A stretch of DNA of 64,000 bases, from NCBI RefSeq assembly GCF_025421715.1, contig NZ_JAOEFC010000003.1:186001-250000 (forward strand), written 5' to 3'. The position numbers were made by a program, and so were the translations under genes. Positions 17,470 to 25,983 of the stretch are shown here, one piece after another (position 1 is the first letter of the stretch; each line of letters starts with the position of its first letter). The notes beneath the pieces are model-generated. The model did no database searches. It worked only from the letters and a program-made list of their open reading frames with translations, and was not told where the DNA came from. Source of the DNA: Microbacterium festucae (GTDB taxonomy: Bacteria; Actinomycetota; Actinomycetes; Actinomycetales; Microbacteriaceae).

Positions 17470-18573
17470 ATGACAACGGATGTCACCGACATCGGCGTCG
17501 GCACCATCCGCCAGGGGATCATCGGCGGCGGGTTCATGGCGCGGGTGCACGCGGGAGCGGGCCGCACCGCAGGGGCCGCGCTGACCGCGGTCGCCACCTC
17601 GACCGCCGACGGCGCCGCGCGGGCCGCGCACAGCCTCGGCGCCCGGCGGTCGGCCGAGGCCCTCGCCCTCGTCGCCGCGGGCGACGTCGACGTCGTGCAC
17701 ATCTGCACCCCCAACGCCACCCACGCGGCCCTCGCCACGGCGGCGCTGGCGGCCGGCAAGCACGTGGTGTGCGAGAAGCCCCTCGCCACGACCGCCGCGG
17801 CCGCCCGGGTGCTGGCCGCCGCCGCCGACGAGGCGGGCGTCGTGGCCGCCGTGCCGTTCGTCTACCGCTACCACCCGATGGTGCGCGAAGCGCGCGCCCG
17901 CATCGCCCGCGGCGACATCGGCGCCCTCCTCAGCATCGACTGCGCCTACCTGCAGGACTGGCTGCTGCAGCCCGGCGACGACGACTGGCGTGCCGATGCC
18001 GACGCCGGCGGCCCCTCGCGGGCGTTCGCCGACATCGGCTCGCACCTGTGCGACCTGGTCGAGTTCGTCGCCGGTGAGCCGATCGTGCGCCTGGCCGCCC
18101 GCACCCGCCGCGTCTTCGACGAGCGGGGAGGTCGTGCCGTGGCCAACGAAGACATCGCGGCGGTGCTGTTCGAGACGGCATCCGGCGCGCTCGGCACCGC
18201 GCTGGTGTCGCAGATGGCCGCCGGCCGCAAGAACGCACTGACGCTCGAGGTGCACGGCAGCGCCCGCAGCCTCGCGTTCGCACAGGAGCGGCCCGAAGAG
18301 CTGTGGGTGGGCGACCGGGCCGGTTCGCAGCTGCTGCTGCGCGACCCGGCCACCGGCGCACCCGACGCGGTGCGACTGCAGACGGTGCCCGCCGGGCACC
18401 CGATGGGCTATGTCGACGCGTTCGCGGCGTTCGTCGCCGACGTGTACAGCGCCGTACGCGGCGAAGACGTCGACGGTCTTCCGACCTTCGCCGACGGCCT
18501 GCGCGCCGCGGTGCTGACCGAGGCCGTCCTGGAATCGGCGCGGATGCGCGAATGGGTGGAGGTGGCACCGTGA
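17470..18573 (+). CDS. Gfo/Idh/MocA-family NAD(P)-dependent sugar/cyclitol dehydrogenase
   Basis: 367 residues. The Rossmann motif GIIGGGFMARVHAG opens the protein, HICTPNATHAALATAALAAG follows, and the family's EKP motif is in VVCEKPLATT (about residue 100). The C-terminal half includes FADIGSHLCDLVEFVAGEP, with the conserved aspartate and histidine. It oxidises or epimerises a sugar, inositol or related polyol. It is the first gene of a six-or-more gene operon, overlapping the ATPase gene by 4 nt. Substrate unknown. Confidence 0.9.
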   Translation: MTTDVTDIGVGTIRQGIIGGGFMARVHAGAGRTAGAALTAVATSTADGAARAAHSLGARRSAEALALVAAGDVDVVHICTPNATHAALATAALAAGKHVVCEKPLATTAAAARVLAAAADEAGVVAAVPFVYRYHPMVREARARIARGDIGALLSIDCAYLQDWLLQPGDDDWRADADAGGPSRAFADIGSHLCDLVEFVAGEPIVRLAARTRRVFDERGGRAVANEDIAAVLFETASGALGTALVSQMAAGRKNALTLEVHGSARSLAFAQERPEELWVGDRAGSQLLLRDPATGAPDAVRLQTVPAGHPMGYVDAFAAFVADVYSAVRGEDVDGLPTFADGLRAAVLTEAVLESARMREWVEVAP

Positions 18574-20123
18574 GCGGCACGATGCTGGAGGGGACGGCCG
18601 CCGCGGCGGGCACGGGTGAGATCGTGCTGCGCGCGGTGGGTGTCGGCAAGTCGTTCTTCGGGGTGCGGGTGCTCTCGGGCATCGACCTCACGGTGCGCCG
18701 TGGCGAAGTGCACGGGCTCGTCGGCGAGAACGGCGCCGGCAAGTCGACGCTCATGAAGATCATGGCGGGGGTCCACCAGGCCGACGAAGGCCACGTCGAG
18801 TTCGACGGGGAGCGCACCGCGTTCACCCACCCGCGGCAGGCGATGGATGCGGGACTGGTGACCGTCTTCCAGGAGTTCAACCTGCTGCCCGAGCGCACCG
18901 TCGCCCAGAACGTCTTCCTCGGCCGCGAGCCGCGGCGGGCGGGCTTCCTCGACACCGGCGCCATGGTGCGCCGCACGCGCGACCTGCTCGACGACCTCGG
19001 GGTCACCTTCATCGACCCCACCGCCCGGGTGGGATCGCTCACCGTCGCCGAGCAGCAGATCGTCGAGATCGTCAAGGCGCTCTCGTTCGATGCCCGTGTC
19101 ATCTCGATGGACGAGCCCACCGCCGCCCTCAGCGACCCCGAGGTCGAGCTGCTCTACGCGATCATCCGCCGGCTCACCGCCCGCGGGGTGGCCGTGGTCT
19201 ACGTCTCGCACCGGCTGAAGGAGATCTTCGACCTCTGCGACACCATCACGATCCTCAAAGACGGGGCGCTCGTGTCCACCGACCCGGCCGGCGCCCTCGC
19301 GCCCGCCGAACTCGTGCGCCGCATGGTGGGCCGCTCCATCCAGTCGTTCTTCCCCACGGCGGTGGCCGGCACCGCGGTCGGCGCCGAGCGCCTGAGCGTC
19401 GCCGGCGGCGGCAACGGCTTCGTCACCGAGATCGACCTCACCCTGCGCGCCGGCGAGATCGTCGGCATCGCGGGGCTGCAGGGCGCCGGGCGCACCGAAC
19501 TGGTCGAGGCGATCTTCGGCGTCGAGCCCTTCACCCGCGGCGAGCTGCGCCTCGACGGCGCCGCCACCCGGATCGGCTCGCCGCGGGCGGCCGTGAAGGC
19601 GGGGCTCGCGCTCGTCACCGAAGACCGCAAAGCCCACGGGCTCGCGCTCGGCCAATCGGTGCTCGACAACGCCCTGCTGGTCATCCGCAGCGTCTTCGCG
19701 GGCCGCACCCGCGCCTCGCGCGCCGCCGTCCCCGGCATCCTGAGCTCGCTGGAGGTGAGCTCACGCGGCCTCGACCAGGAGGTGCGCTTCCTCTCCGGCG
19801 GCAACCAGCAGAAGGTGGTGCTGGCGAAGTGGCTGGCCACCGACCCGCGCATCGTGCTGTTCGACGAGCCCACCCGCGGCATCGACGTCGGCGCCAAGAT
19901 CGCCGTCTACCAGCTGATGCGCGACCTGGCCGCCGACGGCAAAGCGGTGCTCATGGTCTCCAGCGAACTGCCCGAGATCATCGGCATGAGCGACCGCATC
20001 CTCGTCATGCGCGACGGCGAGATCGTCGCCGAGCTTCCCCCCGGCACCGCCGAGCACGAGGTGCTCGCCGCGGCCACCGGGGCCGATGCCGGCGGCCGCG
20101 CCGGCGGGGAGGAGCAGCGATGA
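18570..20123 (+). CDS. Sugar ABC transporter ATPase, RbsA/MglA type (double domain)
   Basis: 517 residues, two fused ATPase domains. Domain 1 has Walker A GENGAGKST (about residue 52), a VFQEFNLLPERTV Q-loop, the degenerate signature LTVAEQQ and Walker B VISMDEPT. Domain 2 has the expected degenerate P-loop GLQGAGRTE, the full signature LSGGNQQK and IVLFDEPT. This matches CUT2 importers for ribose, xylose, inositol and similar sugars. GTG start at 18570 overlaps the dehydrogenase stop and has GGAGGTGG upstream. Confidence 0.95.
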   Translation: MSGTMLEGTAAAAGTGEIVLRAVGVGKSFFGVRVLSGIDLTVRRGEVHGLVGENGAGKSTLMKIMAGVHQADEGHVEFDGERTAFTHPRQAMDAGLVTVFQEFNLLPERTVAQNVFLGREPRRAGFLDTGAMVRRTRDLLDDLGVTFIDPTARVGSLTVAEQQIVEIVKALSFDARVISMDEPTAALSDPEVELLYAIIRRLTARGVAVVYVSHRLKEIFDLCDTITILKDGALVSTDPAGALAPAELVRRMVGRSIQSFFPTAVAGTAVGAERLSVAGGGNGFVTEIDLTLRAGEIVGIAGLQGAGRTELVEAIFGVEPFTRGELRLDGAATRIGSPRAAVKAGLALVTEDRKAHGLALGQSVLDNALLVIRSVFAGRTRASRAAVPGILSSLEVSSRGLDQEVRFLSGGNQQKVVLAKWLATDPRIVLFDEPTRGIDVGAKIAVYQLMRDLAADGKAVLMVSSELPEIIGMSDRILVMRDGEIVAELPPGTAEHEVLAAATGADAGGRAGGEEQR

Positions 20124-21241
20124 AGCGCTTCCGGGTCGATTCGACCCTCATCGTCCTCGGCATCCTGCTGCTGGTGATCGTCATCGGCGCGATCCTCGTC
20201 TCCACCGTCGGGCGCAGCTTCTTCAGCCCCGGCAATATCCGCGACATCCTCACCGGCATGAGCGTGCTCGGGCTCGTCGCCATCGGGCAGACCCTCGTGA
20301 TACTCGGGGCCTCGCTCGACCTGTCGGTCACCTACGTGATGAGCCTGGCGAGCCTGCTGGCGGCCACGACCATGGCCGGCAGTGCGGCGAACATCCCCGC
20401 CGCGGTGGGCCTCACCCTCGTGGTGTGCGCCGGCATCGGCCTGGCCAACGGCCTCATCGTCACCGTGCTGAAGGTCAACGGCTTCATCGCCACCCTCGGC
20501 ACCGGCCTCATCCTGCAGGGCGTGCTCAACACCAACTTCCAGGGCAGCGCCGGGGCGGTGCCGTGGGAGTTCCAGGTGATCGGCGCCACCGGCGTCGGCC
20601 CGGTGCCGGTCTCGACGATCATCATGCTCGCCCTGGCGGTGATCGTCTGGTTCCTGCTCGGCCGCACCCGCACCGGCGCGCACCTGTTCGCCGTCGGCGG
20701 CGACCCCGACGTGGCCCGCCTGTCGGGGCTGCGCACCCGCCCGCCGATCATCGTCGCCCACGTGCTGTGCTCGCTGTTCGCGGGACTGGCCGGCCTGCTG
20801 CTGGCCAGCCGCCTGGGGGTCGGAAGCCCCACCGTCGGGCAGCAGGGCGGCTATGCGCTGCTGTCGATCGCGGCGGTGGTGCTCGGCGGCACGCTGCTGC
20901 TGGGCGGCCGCGGCTCGGTGTGGGGCACGATCGGTGGCGTCGCCATCTTCGCCGTCGTCGACAACGTGATGAGCGTGCTGCAGGTGAACCCGTTCCTCAA
21001 AGACGTCGTCCGCGGCGTCGTGATCGTCGCCGCCGTCGGCGTCTACAGCCGCCGCGCCATCGTGCGCCGCCGGCCGCGGTTCGGTCCGGGCGGCACCCGG
21101 ATGCGCGGCGACGAGGCCGCCGCCGCAGCGGCCCCCGCGATGGTCGCCGCCGCCTCGTCGCTCGATCCGGGCGCACCCGGTCCGGGGCCGGGAGCCGCGG
21201 CATCCGCCTCAGCCGACCCCGCGAAGGGAGAGACGCGATGA
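20120..21241 (+). CDS. Sugar ABC transporter permease, RbsC type (first)
   Basis: 373 residues with about 8-10 membrane helices. GQTLVILGASLDLSVTYVMS and VNGFIATLGTGLILQG are characteristic of CUT2 permeases. The C-terminal ~45 residues are an Ala/Pro-rich, non-membrane tail. ATG overlaps the ATPase stop and its stop overlaps the next permease start. It likely pairs with the second permease as a heterodimer. Confidence 0.93.
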   Translation: MKRFRVDSTLIVLGILLLVIVIGAILVSTVGRSFFSPGNIRDILTGMSVLGLVAIGQTLVILGASLDLSVTYVMSLASLLAATTMAGSAANIPAAVGLTLVVCAGIGLANGLIVTVLKVNGFIATLGTGLILQGVLNTNFQGSAGAVPWEFQVIGATGVGPVPVSTIIMLALAVIVWFLLGRTRTGAHLFAVGGDPDVARLSGLRTRPPIIVAHVLCSLFAGLAGLLLASRLGVGSPTVGQQGGYALLSIAAVVLGGTLLLGGRGSVWGTIGGVAIFAVVDNVMSVLQVNPFLKDVVRGVVIVAAVGVYSRRAIVRRRPRFGPGGTRMRGDEAAAAAAPAMVAAASSLDPGAPGPGPGAAASASADPAKGETR

Positions 21242-22326
21242 ACGTCGTGCGCACGCTCGTGAGCCCCCGGGGCGCCGTCTTCCTGCTGCTCGTGCTGCTG
21301 CTGGTGGCCGTCACCGTGCTCAACCCGAACTTCGCCGAGCCGGGCCAGATCATGCGGTTCATCCAGCGCGTGGCGCCCATCGCCATCGTCGCCATCGGAC
21401 AGTTCTTCGTGATCATCGCCGGCGAGTTCGACCTGTCGCAGGGATCGCTCATCACCGCGCAGGTGATCATCGCGGGAAACCTCGTGGGTCAGGACGACAG
21501 CCGCACCGTGCCGGTGCTCGTGCTGATGGCGGTGTTCGGCGTCGTCGTCGGCATCGTCAACGGTCTGCTCACCACCCTGCTGAAGATCCCGTCCTTCATC
21601 GTCACGCTCGGCATGATGCTCGCCCTGCTGGGCGGGGTCATGTGGTGGACCGGCGGGGCGGCGACGGGCAACCCCGCCGACAGCTTCCGGCAGATCGGCC
21701 GCGGCGGCATCCGCGATCTTCCCGTCATCGACCTGCTGCCGTGGTCGGTGCTGGTGCTGGCCGGGTGGCTGGCGCTGGCCATCTGGCTGACCAAGCGCCC
21801 CTACGGCAAGGTGCTCGTCGCCCTCGGCGACAACTCCCGCGCCGCCGCCTACGCCGGTGCCCGGTCGTGGTGGATCGTCACCCGCGCGTTCGTCATCTCG
21901 GCCCTGTCGGCGACCCTGTCGGCGGTGCTGCTGGTCGGCTACGCCGGCGTGCACCCGTCGGTCGGCCGCGGCTACGAGTTCGTCGCCATCACCGCCGTCG
22001 TGCTCGGCGGCGTCGTGCTCGGCGGTGGCCGCGGCTGGATCGTCGCCGCCGTCGCCGGTGCCTTCGTGCTCGAGGCCCTGTTCCTGCTGCTGAACATCGC
22101 CGGGGTCCCCTCGACCCTGCGCGACGCGGTGCAGGGCGTCATCATCATCGCCGCCGTGGCCTACTCCGGCGTCGCCTTCCGCGTGCGCCGCCGTCGCGGC
22201 GACGACGCGCCACCTGCTTCTCCCGATCCGGGGAAGGAACCGCCGGCGCAGGGACGCCACGCGGTTCGCCCGTCCGCACCACCAGCCCTCGTCGCCGAGG
22301 GGAACACAGAAACCAGAGGAGACTAG
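21238..22326 (+). CDS. Sugar ABC transporter permease, RbsC type (second)
   Basis: 362 residues. CUT2 permease signatures are visible: VAIGQFFVIIAGEFDLSQGS, IPSFIVTLGMMLALLGG, and VVLGGVVLGGGRGWIV near the C-terminus. A ~45-residue charged, proline-rich tail follows the last helix. Overlap of ATGA with the first permease implies coupled translation. The binding-protein gene starts 2 nt after its stop. Confidence 0.93.
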   Translation: MNVVRTLVSPRGAVFLLLVLLLVAVTVLNPNFAEPGQIMRFIQRVAPIAIVAIGQFFVIIAGEFDLSQGSLITAQVIIAGNLVGQDDSRTVPVLVLMAVFGVVVGIVNGLLTTLLKIPSFIVTLGMMLALLGGVMWWTGGAATGNPADSFRQIGRGGIRDLPVIDLLPWSVLVLAGWLALAIWLTKRPYGKVLVALGDNSRAAAYAGARSWWIVTRAFVISALSATLSAVLLVGYAGVHPSVGRGYEFVAITAVVLGGVVLGGGRGWIVAAVAGAFVLEALFLLLNIAGVPSTLRDAVQGVIIIAAVAYSGVAFRVRRRRGDDAPPASPDPGKEPPAQGRHAVRPSAPPALVAEGNTETRGD

Positions 22327-22328
22327 CT

Positions 22329-23543
22329 ATGCGACGATCAGTGAGGATCGCCACCGCCGGGGTGGCGCTCGTCGGCCTCTTCGCGCTCGCCGGGTGCACG
22401 ACCGACCCGAGTGTGGCGCCGCCGGATGCATCCGGCTCAGCCAGCGCCCCCGCCGCCGAGGGCAACGAATGGTTCGACCAGGCGCTGTTCGACAAGCAGG
22501 ACGCGGAACGCGACGTCGTTCCCGAAGGGCCCGAAGACGAGCCCTACCTGCAGTACATCAACGCCGAGATGGTCGACACCGCCGCGTACGCCAGCGAGGG
22601 CGCCAAGAAGGCGTGCTTCGCCAACGCGTCGATCTCCAACCCGTGGCGCCAGACCGGCTGGATCACCATGAACCAGCAGTTGAAGGTGCTGCAGGAGCAG
22701 GGTGCGATCAGCGAGATGGAGACCCGCGACGCGCAGGACTCCGACGACACGCAGATCGCCGACATCGACTACTTCATCTCGGAGGGCAACTGCGACGTCT
22801 TCCTCATCTCGCCCAACAGCACGGCCGCGATGACGCCCGCCGTCGAGCGCGCCTGTGAGACCGGCAAGCCGGTGATCGTGTTCGACCGCGGTGTCAACAC
22901 CGACTGCCCGGTCACGTTCATCCACCCCATCGGCGGGTTCGCGTGGGGCATCGACACGGCCGAGTTCCTCATCGAGAACCTCGACGAGGGCGCGAAGGTC
23001 GTCGGGCTGCGCATCCTGCCGGGCGTCGACGTGCTCGAGCAGCGCTGGGCGGCCGCCGAGCACCTGTTCGACGAGGCCGGCATCGAGGCGGTGGACTACT
23101 TCACCGGCGCCGACCCGGCCGAGATCAAGAGCATCATCGCCGACGAGCTCGCCAAGGGCGATGTCGACGGCATCTGGATGGATGCCGGTGACGGCGCCGT
23201 GGCCGCCATCGAGGCGTTCGAGGACGCCGGGGTGGACTACCCGGTGATGACCGGTGAAGACGAGATGAGCTTCCTGCGCAAGTGGAAGGACACCGGCCTC
23301 ACGGGTCTGGCGCCCGTCTACTCGAACTTCCAGTGGCGCACCCCGCTGCTGGCGGCGGCGAAGATCTTCCAGGGTGAAGAGGTGCCCAAGGAGTGGGTGC
23401 TCCCGCAGAGCCCCATCACCGCCGAAGAGGTCGATCAGTACCTCGAGGCCAACGACGGCATGCCCGACGGTCACTACGCGAAGTTCGGCGGCGAGAACCT
23501 GCCCGGCTACCCGCAGGTGTGGCAGCAGCGGCAGATCCCGTAA
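22329..23543 (+). CDS. Sugar-binding lipoprotein of the CUT2 transporter
   Basis: 404 residues. A lipoprotein signal peptide ends in LFALAGC (cleavage before the cysteine, about residue 23), then a Ser/Pro/Ala linker and about 60 extra residues before the periplasmic-binding core. The core begins at CFANASISNPWRQTGWI and includes VFLISPNSTAAMTPAVERA, the usual ligand-loop region. Four cysteines in the mature domain could form disulfides. It delivers the sugar to the two permeases. The ligand is not deducible; pentose, inositol or a rare sugar would fit the neighbours. Confidence 0.9.
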   Translation: MRRSVRIATAGVALVGLFALAGCTTDPSVAPPDASGSASAPAAEGNEWFDQALFDKQDAERDVVPEGPEDEPYLQYINAEMVDTAAYASEGAKKACFANASISNPWRQTGWITMNQQLKVLQEQGAISEMETRDAQDSDDTQIADIDYFISEGNCDVFLISPNSTAAMTPAVERACETGKPVIVFDRGVNTDCPVTFIHPIGGFAWGIDTAEFLIENLDEGAKVVGLRILPGVDVLEQRWAAAEHLFDEAGIEAVDYFTGADPAEIKSIIADELAKGDVDGIWMDAGDGAVAAIEAFEDAGVDYPVMTGEDEMSFLRKWKDTGLTGLAPVYSNFQWRTPLLAAAKIFQGEEVPKEWVLPQSPITAEEVDQYLEANDGMPDGHYAKFGGENLPGYPQVWQQRQIP

Positions 23544-23634
23544 CCGGCACGCAGGGGCGCACGAGCCGTCCCGCCGGGCGATCGGTGGTCTGCCACCGGT
23601 GGCCCGGCGGGCGGCCCGTCACGGAAGGAGCGCG

Positions 23635-24513
23635 ATGAGGCGCACGATCGGCGTCAACACGTGGGTGTGGACCTCGCCGCTGCGGGACGACACCCTCGAC
23701 ACCCTCGCCCACCGGGCGGCGGGCATGGGGTTCGGGGCCCTCGAACTGCCGTGGGAGAACCCCGGCGACTGGAACCCGCGCCGCGCCCGCGACCTGCTGG
23801 GCGGCCTCGGGCTTATCCCCGTCGTCATCGGCGCGATGGGTCCGGGCCGTTCGCTCGTGGCCCGGGCGGGCGACGTGCCCGCCACCCAGGACTATCTGCG
23901 CTCCGCGATGGCGGCGGCGCGCGAGGTCGGGGCGACGATCGTCGCCGGACCCTTCTACGCCCCCACCGGCGTCACCTGGCGCATGGACGACGCCGAGCGC
24001 GCCGACGTGGTCGCCGAGCTGCGCGCGAACCTCGCCCCGCTGGTGGCGGAGGCCGCCGCGGGCGGCCTGACCCTCGCCGTCGAACCCCTCAACCGCTACG
24101 AGACCAGCATCCTCAACACCGTCGACCAGGCGCTCGACGCCCTCGGCCCACTGCTCGGACCGGGTCTCGGGCTGGCGCTGGACACCTACCACCTGAACAT
24201 CGAGGAGAAGCACCCCGCGGATGCCATCCGCCGGGCCGGCGCGGCGATCGCCCACGTGCAGGTGTGCGGCTCCGACCGCGGCGCCGTCGGCGATGATCAC
24301 ACCGACTGGCCCGGCATCCTCGCCGCCCTCGACGATGCGGGATACCGGGGAGTGCTGGGCCTGGAGAGCTTCACGGGAGAGAATGCGACCATCGCGGTCG
24401 CCGCCTCGGTGTGGCGGCCGCTCGCGCCGAGCCAGGACGAACTGGCCACACGCTCGCTCGCGGCCCTCACCGCGCTGCAGGACCACCGGCCTCGAGGAGG
24501 AGACCATGGCTGA
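23635..24513 (+). CDS. TIM-barrel sugar epimerase (tagatose/psicose 3-epimerase-like)
   Basis: 292 residues in the AP-endonuclease-2 / xylose-isomerase-like fold. Putative metal ligands line up with the ketose 3-epimerase family: Glu in [10 protein letters not shown], Asp and His in [12 protein letters not shown], His in [11 protein letters not shown] and Glu in LGLESFTG. It would interconvert ketose epimers of the imported sugar. ATG at 23635 has the strong ribosome site GGAAGGAG. It lies 91 bp after the binding protein and overlaps the next isomerase gene. Confidence 0.86.
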   Translation: MRRTIGVNTWVWTSPLRDDTLDTLAHRAAGMGFGALELPWENPGDWNPRRARDLLGGLGLIPVVIGAMGPGRSLVARAGDVPATQDYLRSAMAAAREVGATIVAGPFYAPTGVTWRMDDAERADVVAELRANLAPLVAEAAAGGLTLAVEPLNRYETSILNTVDQALDALGPLLGPGLGLALDTYHLNIEEKHPADAIRRAGAAIAHVQVCGSDRGAVGDDHTDWPGILAALDDAGYRGVLGLESFTGENATIAVAASVWRPLAPSQDELATRSLAALTALQDHRPRGGDHG

Positions 24514-25519
24514 GCATCCCGTCACGCTGTTCACGGGGCAGTGGGCTGATCTGCCGTTGGAGGAGGTGGCGCGGTTGGCGGCGTCGTGGGGGTATGACGG
24601 GTTGGAGATCGCGGCGTCGGGGGATCATCTGGATCTGGCGCGTGCCGACGAGGACGACGCGTATCTCGCGTCGCGGGTGGAGATCCTGGATCGTCATGGG
24701 TTGGGGGTGTTCGCGATCTCGAACCATCTGGCGGGGCAGGCGGTGTGCGATGCGCCGATCGACTTCCGGCATCGGGCGATCCTGCGCGAGTACGTGTGGG
24801 GGGATGGTGAGGGCGAGGGGGTGCGGCGGCGTGCGGCTGAGGACATGATGCGGGCCGCGCGGGTGGCGCGGCGTCTGGGTGTGGATACCGTCGTGGGGTT
24901 CACGGGGTCGTCGATCTGGCCGTATGTGGCGATGTTCCCGCCGGTGCCGGCGGAGGTCATCGAGGCGGGCTTCGATGACTTCGCGGCGCGGTGGAACCCG
25001 ATCCTCGACGTGTTCGACGGGGAGGGGGTGCGCTTCGCGCACGAGGTGCATCCGGGGGAGATCGCGTACGACTACTGGTCGAGTGTGCGGGCGTTGGCCG
25101 CCGTCGATCATCGGGGTGCGTTCGGGTTCAACTGGGATCCGAGTCACATGATGTGGCAGCACATCGATCCGGTGGGGTTCATCGTCGATTTCGCCGACCG
25201 GATCTATCACGTGGACTGCAAGGACACCCGAATGCGGCCGCGTAACGGTCGTGCCGGGGTGATGGGGTCGCATCTGCCGTGGGGGGATCCGCGGCGGGGG
25301 TGGGACTTCGTCTCGACCGGGCACGGGGATGTGCCGTGGGAGGACGCGTTCCGCGCGCTCGACGCGATCGGGTACGCCGGCCCGATCTCGATCGAGTGGG
25401 AGGACGCGGGCATGGACCGTCTGCACGGGGCGGCCGAGGCAGTGGGCTTCGTGCGGTCGCTGCTGTGGCCCGCGCCGACGGCATCCTTCGACGCCGCCTT
25501 CTCGAACCAGGAGCGCTAG
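24506..25519 (+). CDS. TIM-barrel sugar isomerase/epimerase with atypical codon usage
   Basis: 337 residues, same superfamily as its upstream neighbour but a different branch. Metal-site candidates are Glu in [13 protein letters not shown], Asp/His in [11 protein letters not shown] and Glu in [18 protein letters not shown] is also conserved in this group. ATG at 24506 overlaps the previous gene by 8 nt, with GAGGAGGAG before it. From about 24540 to 25320 the codons shift to TTG, GGG, GAT, CAT and CGG, unlike neighbouring genes that use CTG/CTC, GGC, GAC, CAC and CGC. This suggests recent acquisition of this gene or segment. Last gene of the operon. Confidence 0.86.
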   Translation: MAEHPVTLFTGQWADLPLEEVARLAASWGYDGLEIAASGDHLDLARADEDDAYLASRVEILDRHGLGVFAISNHLAGQAVCDAPIDFRHRAILREYVWGDGEGEGVRRRAAEDMMRAARVARRLGVDTVVGFTGSSIWPYVAMFPPVPAEVIEAGFDDFAARWNPILDVFDGEGVRFAHEVHPGEIAYDYWSSVRALAAVDHRGAFGFNWDPSHMMWQHIDPVGFIVDFADRIYHVDCKDTRMRPRNGRAGVMGSHLPWGDPRRGWDFVSTGHGDVPWEDAFRALDAIGYAGPISIEWEDAGMDRLHGAAEAVGFVRSLLWPAPTASFDAAFSNQER

Positions 25520-25974
25520 GCGGGAACCACGCCGGTGGTCAGGGCGTGCAGCAGCCGGGTGAGGCTGTGGATGTCGTCGACCGGCCAGTCCTCGAGGGCG
25601 TCGAGCAGGGTGTTCTCCTGCGGGGCGCGCGCCTCGGCCAGCCGCTCCAGCCCGAACGGGGTGGGGAACAGGATGCTGGCGCGTCCGTCGGCCGGGTCGG
25701 GCTCGCGCCGGATGAGTCCCAGCTGCTCGAGCTCGCGCACCGTGCGACTGAGCTGCCCCTTGTCGACGATGAGCGTGTCGGCCAGGGCCGACTGCGAGAT
25801 CGACTCGCGCCGCGCGATCGTCGTGAACACCTTGTATGCGCCGGGGAGCATGCCCGGGCTCACCCGGTTGGCGTTCTCCGTCAGGATCCGCCGCATCCGG
25901 GTGATCAGCTCGCTGAACTCCGCCTCGAGGGCGCGCACCGCGTCGGTGCGCGCCTCTCGAGTGTCGGTGGTCAC
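25516..25974 (-). CDS. MarR-family transcriptional regulator
   Basis: 152 residues, standard MarR length. The winged helix reads [29 protein letters not shown] with the wing [13 protein letters not shown] start at 25974 has TAGGCT 6 nt upstream (leaderless). It is encoded 9 nt downstream of the MFS exporter on the same strand and overlaps the isomerase gene tail by 4 nt. It most likely binds the three TTGA-N6-TCAA sites before the exporter and releases them on drug binding. Confidence 0.92.
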   Translation of the reverse strand: MTTDTREARTDAVRALEAEFSELITRMRRILTENANRVSPGMLPGAYKVFTTIARRESISQSALADTLIVDKGQLSRTVRELEQLGLIRREPDPADGRASILFPTPFGLERLAEARAPQENTLLDALEDWPVDDIHSLTRLLHALTTGVVPA

Positions 25975-25983
25975 GATCCGAGC

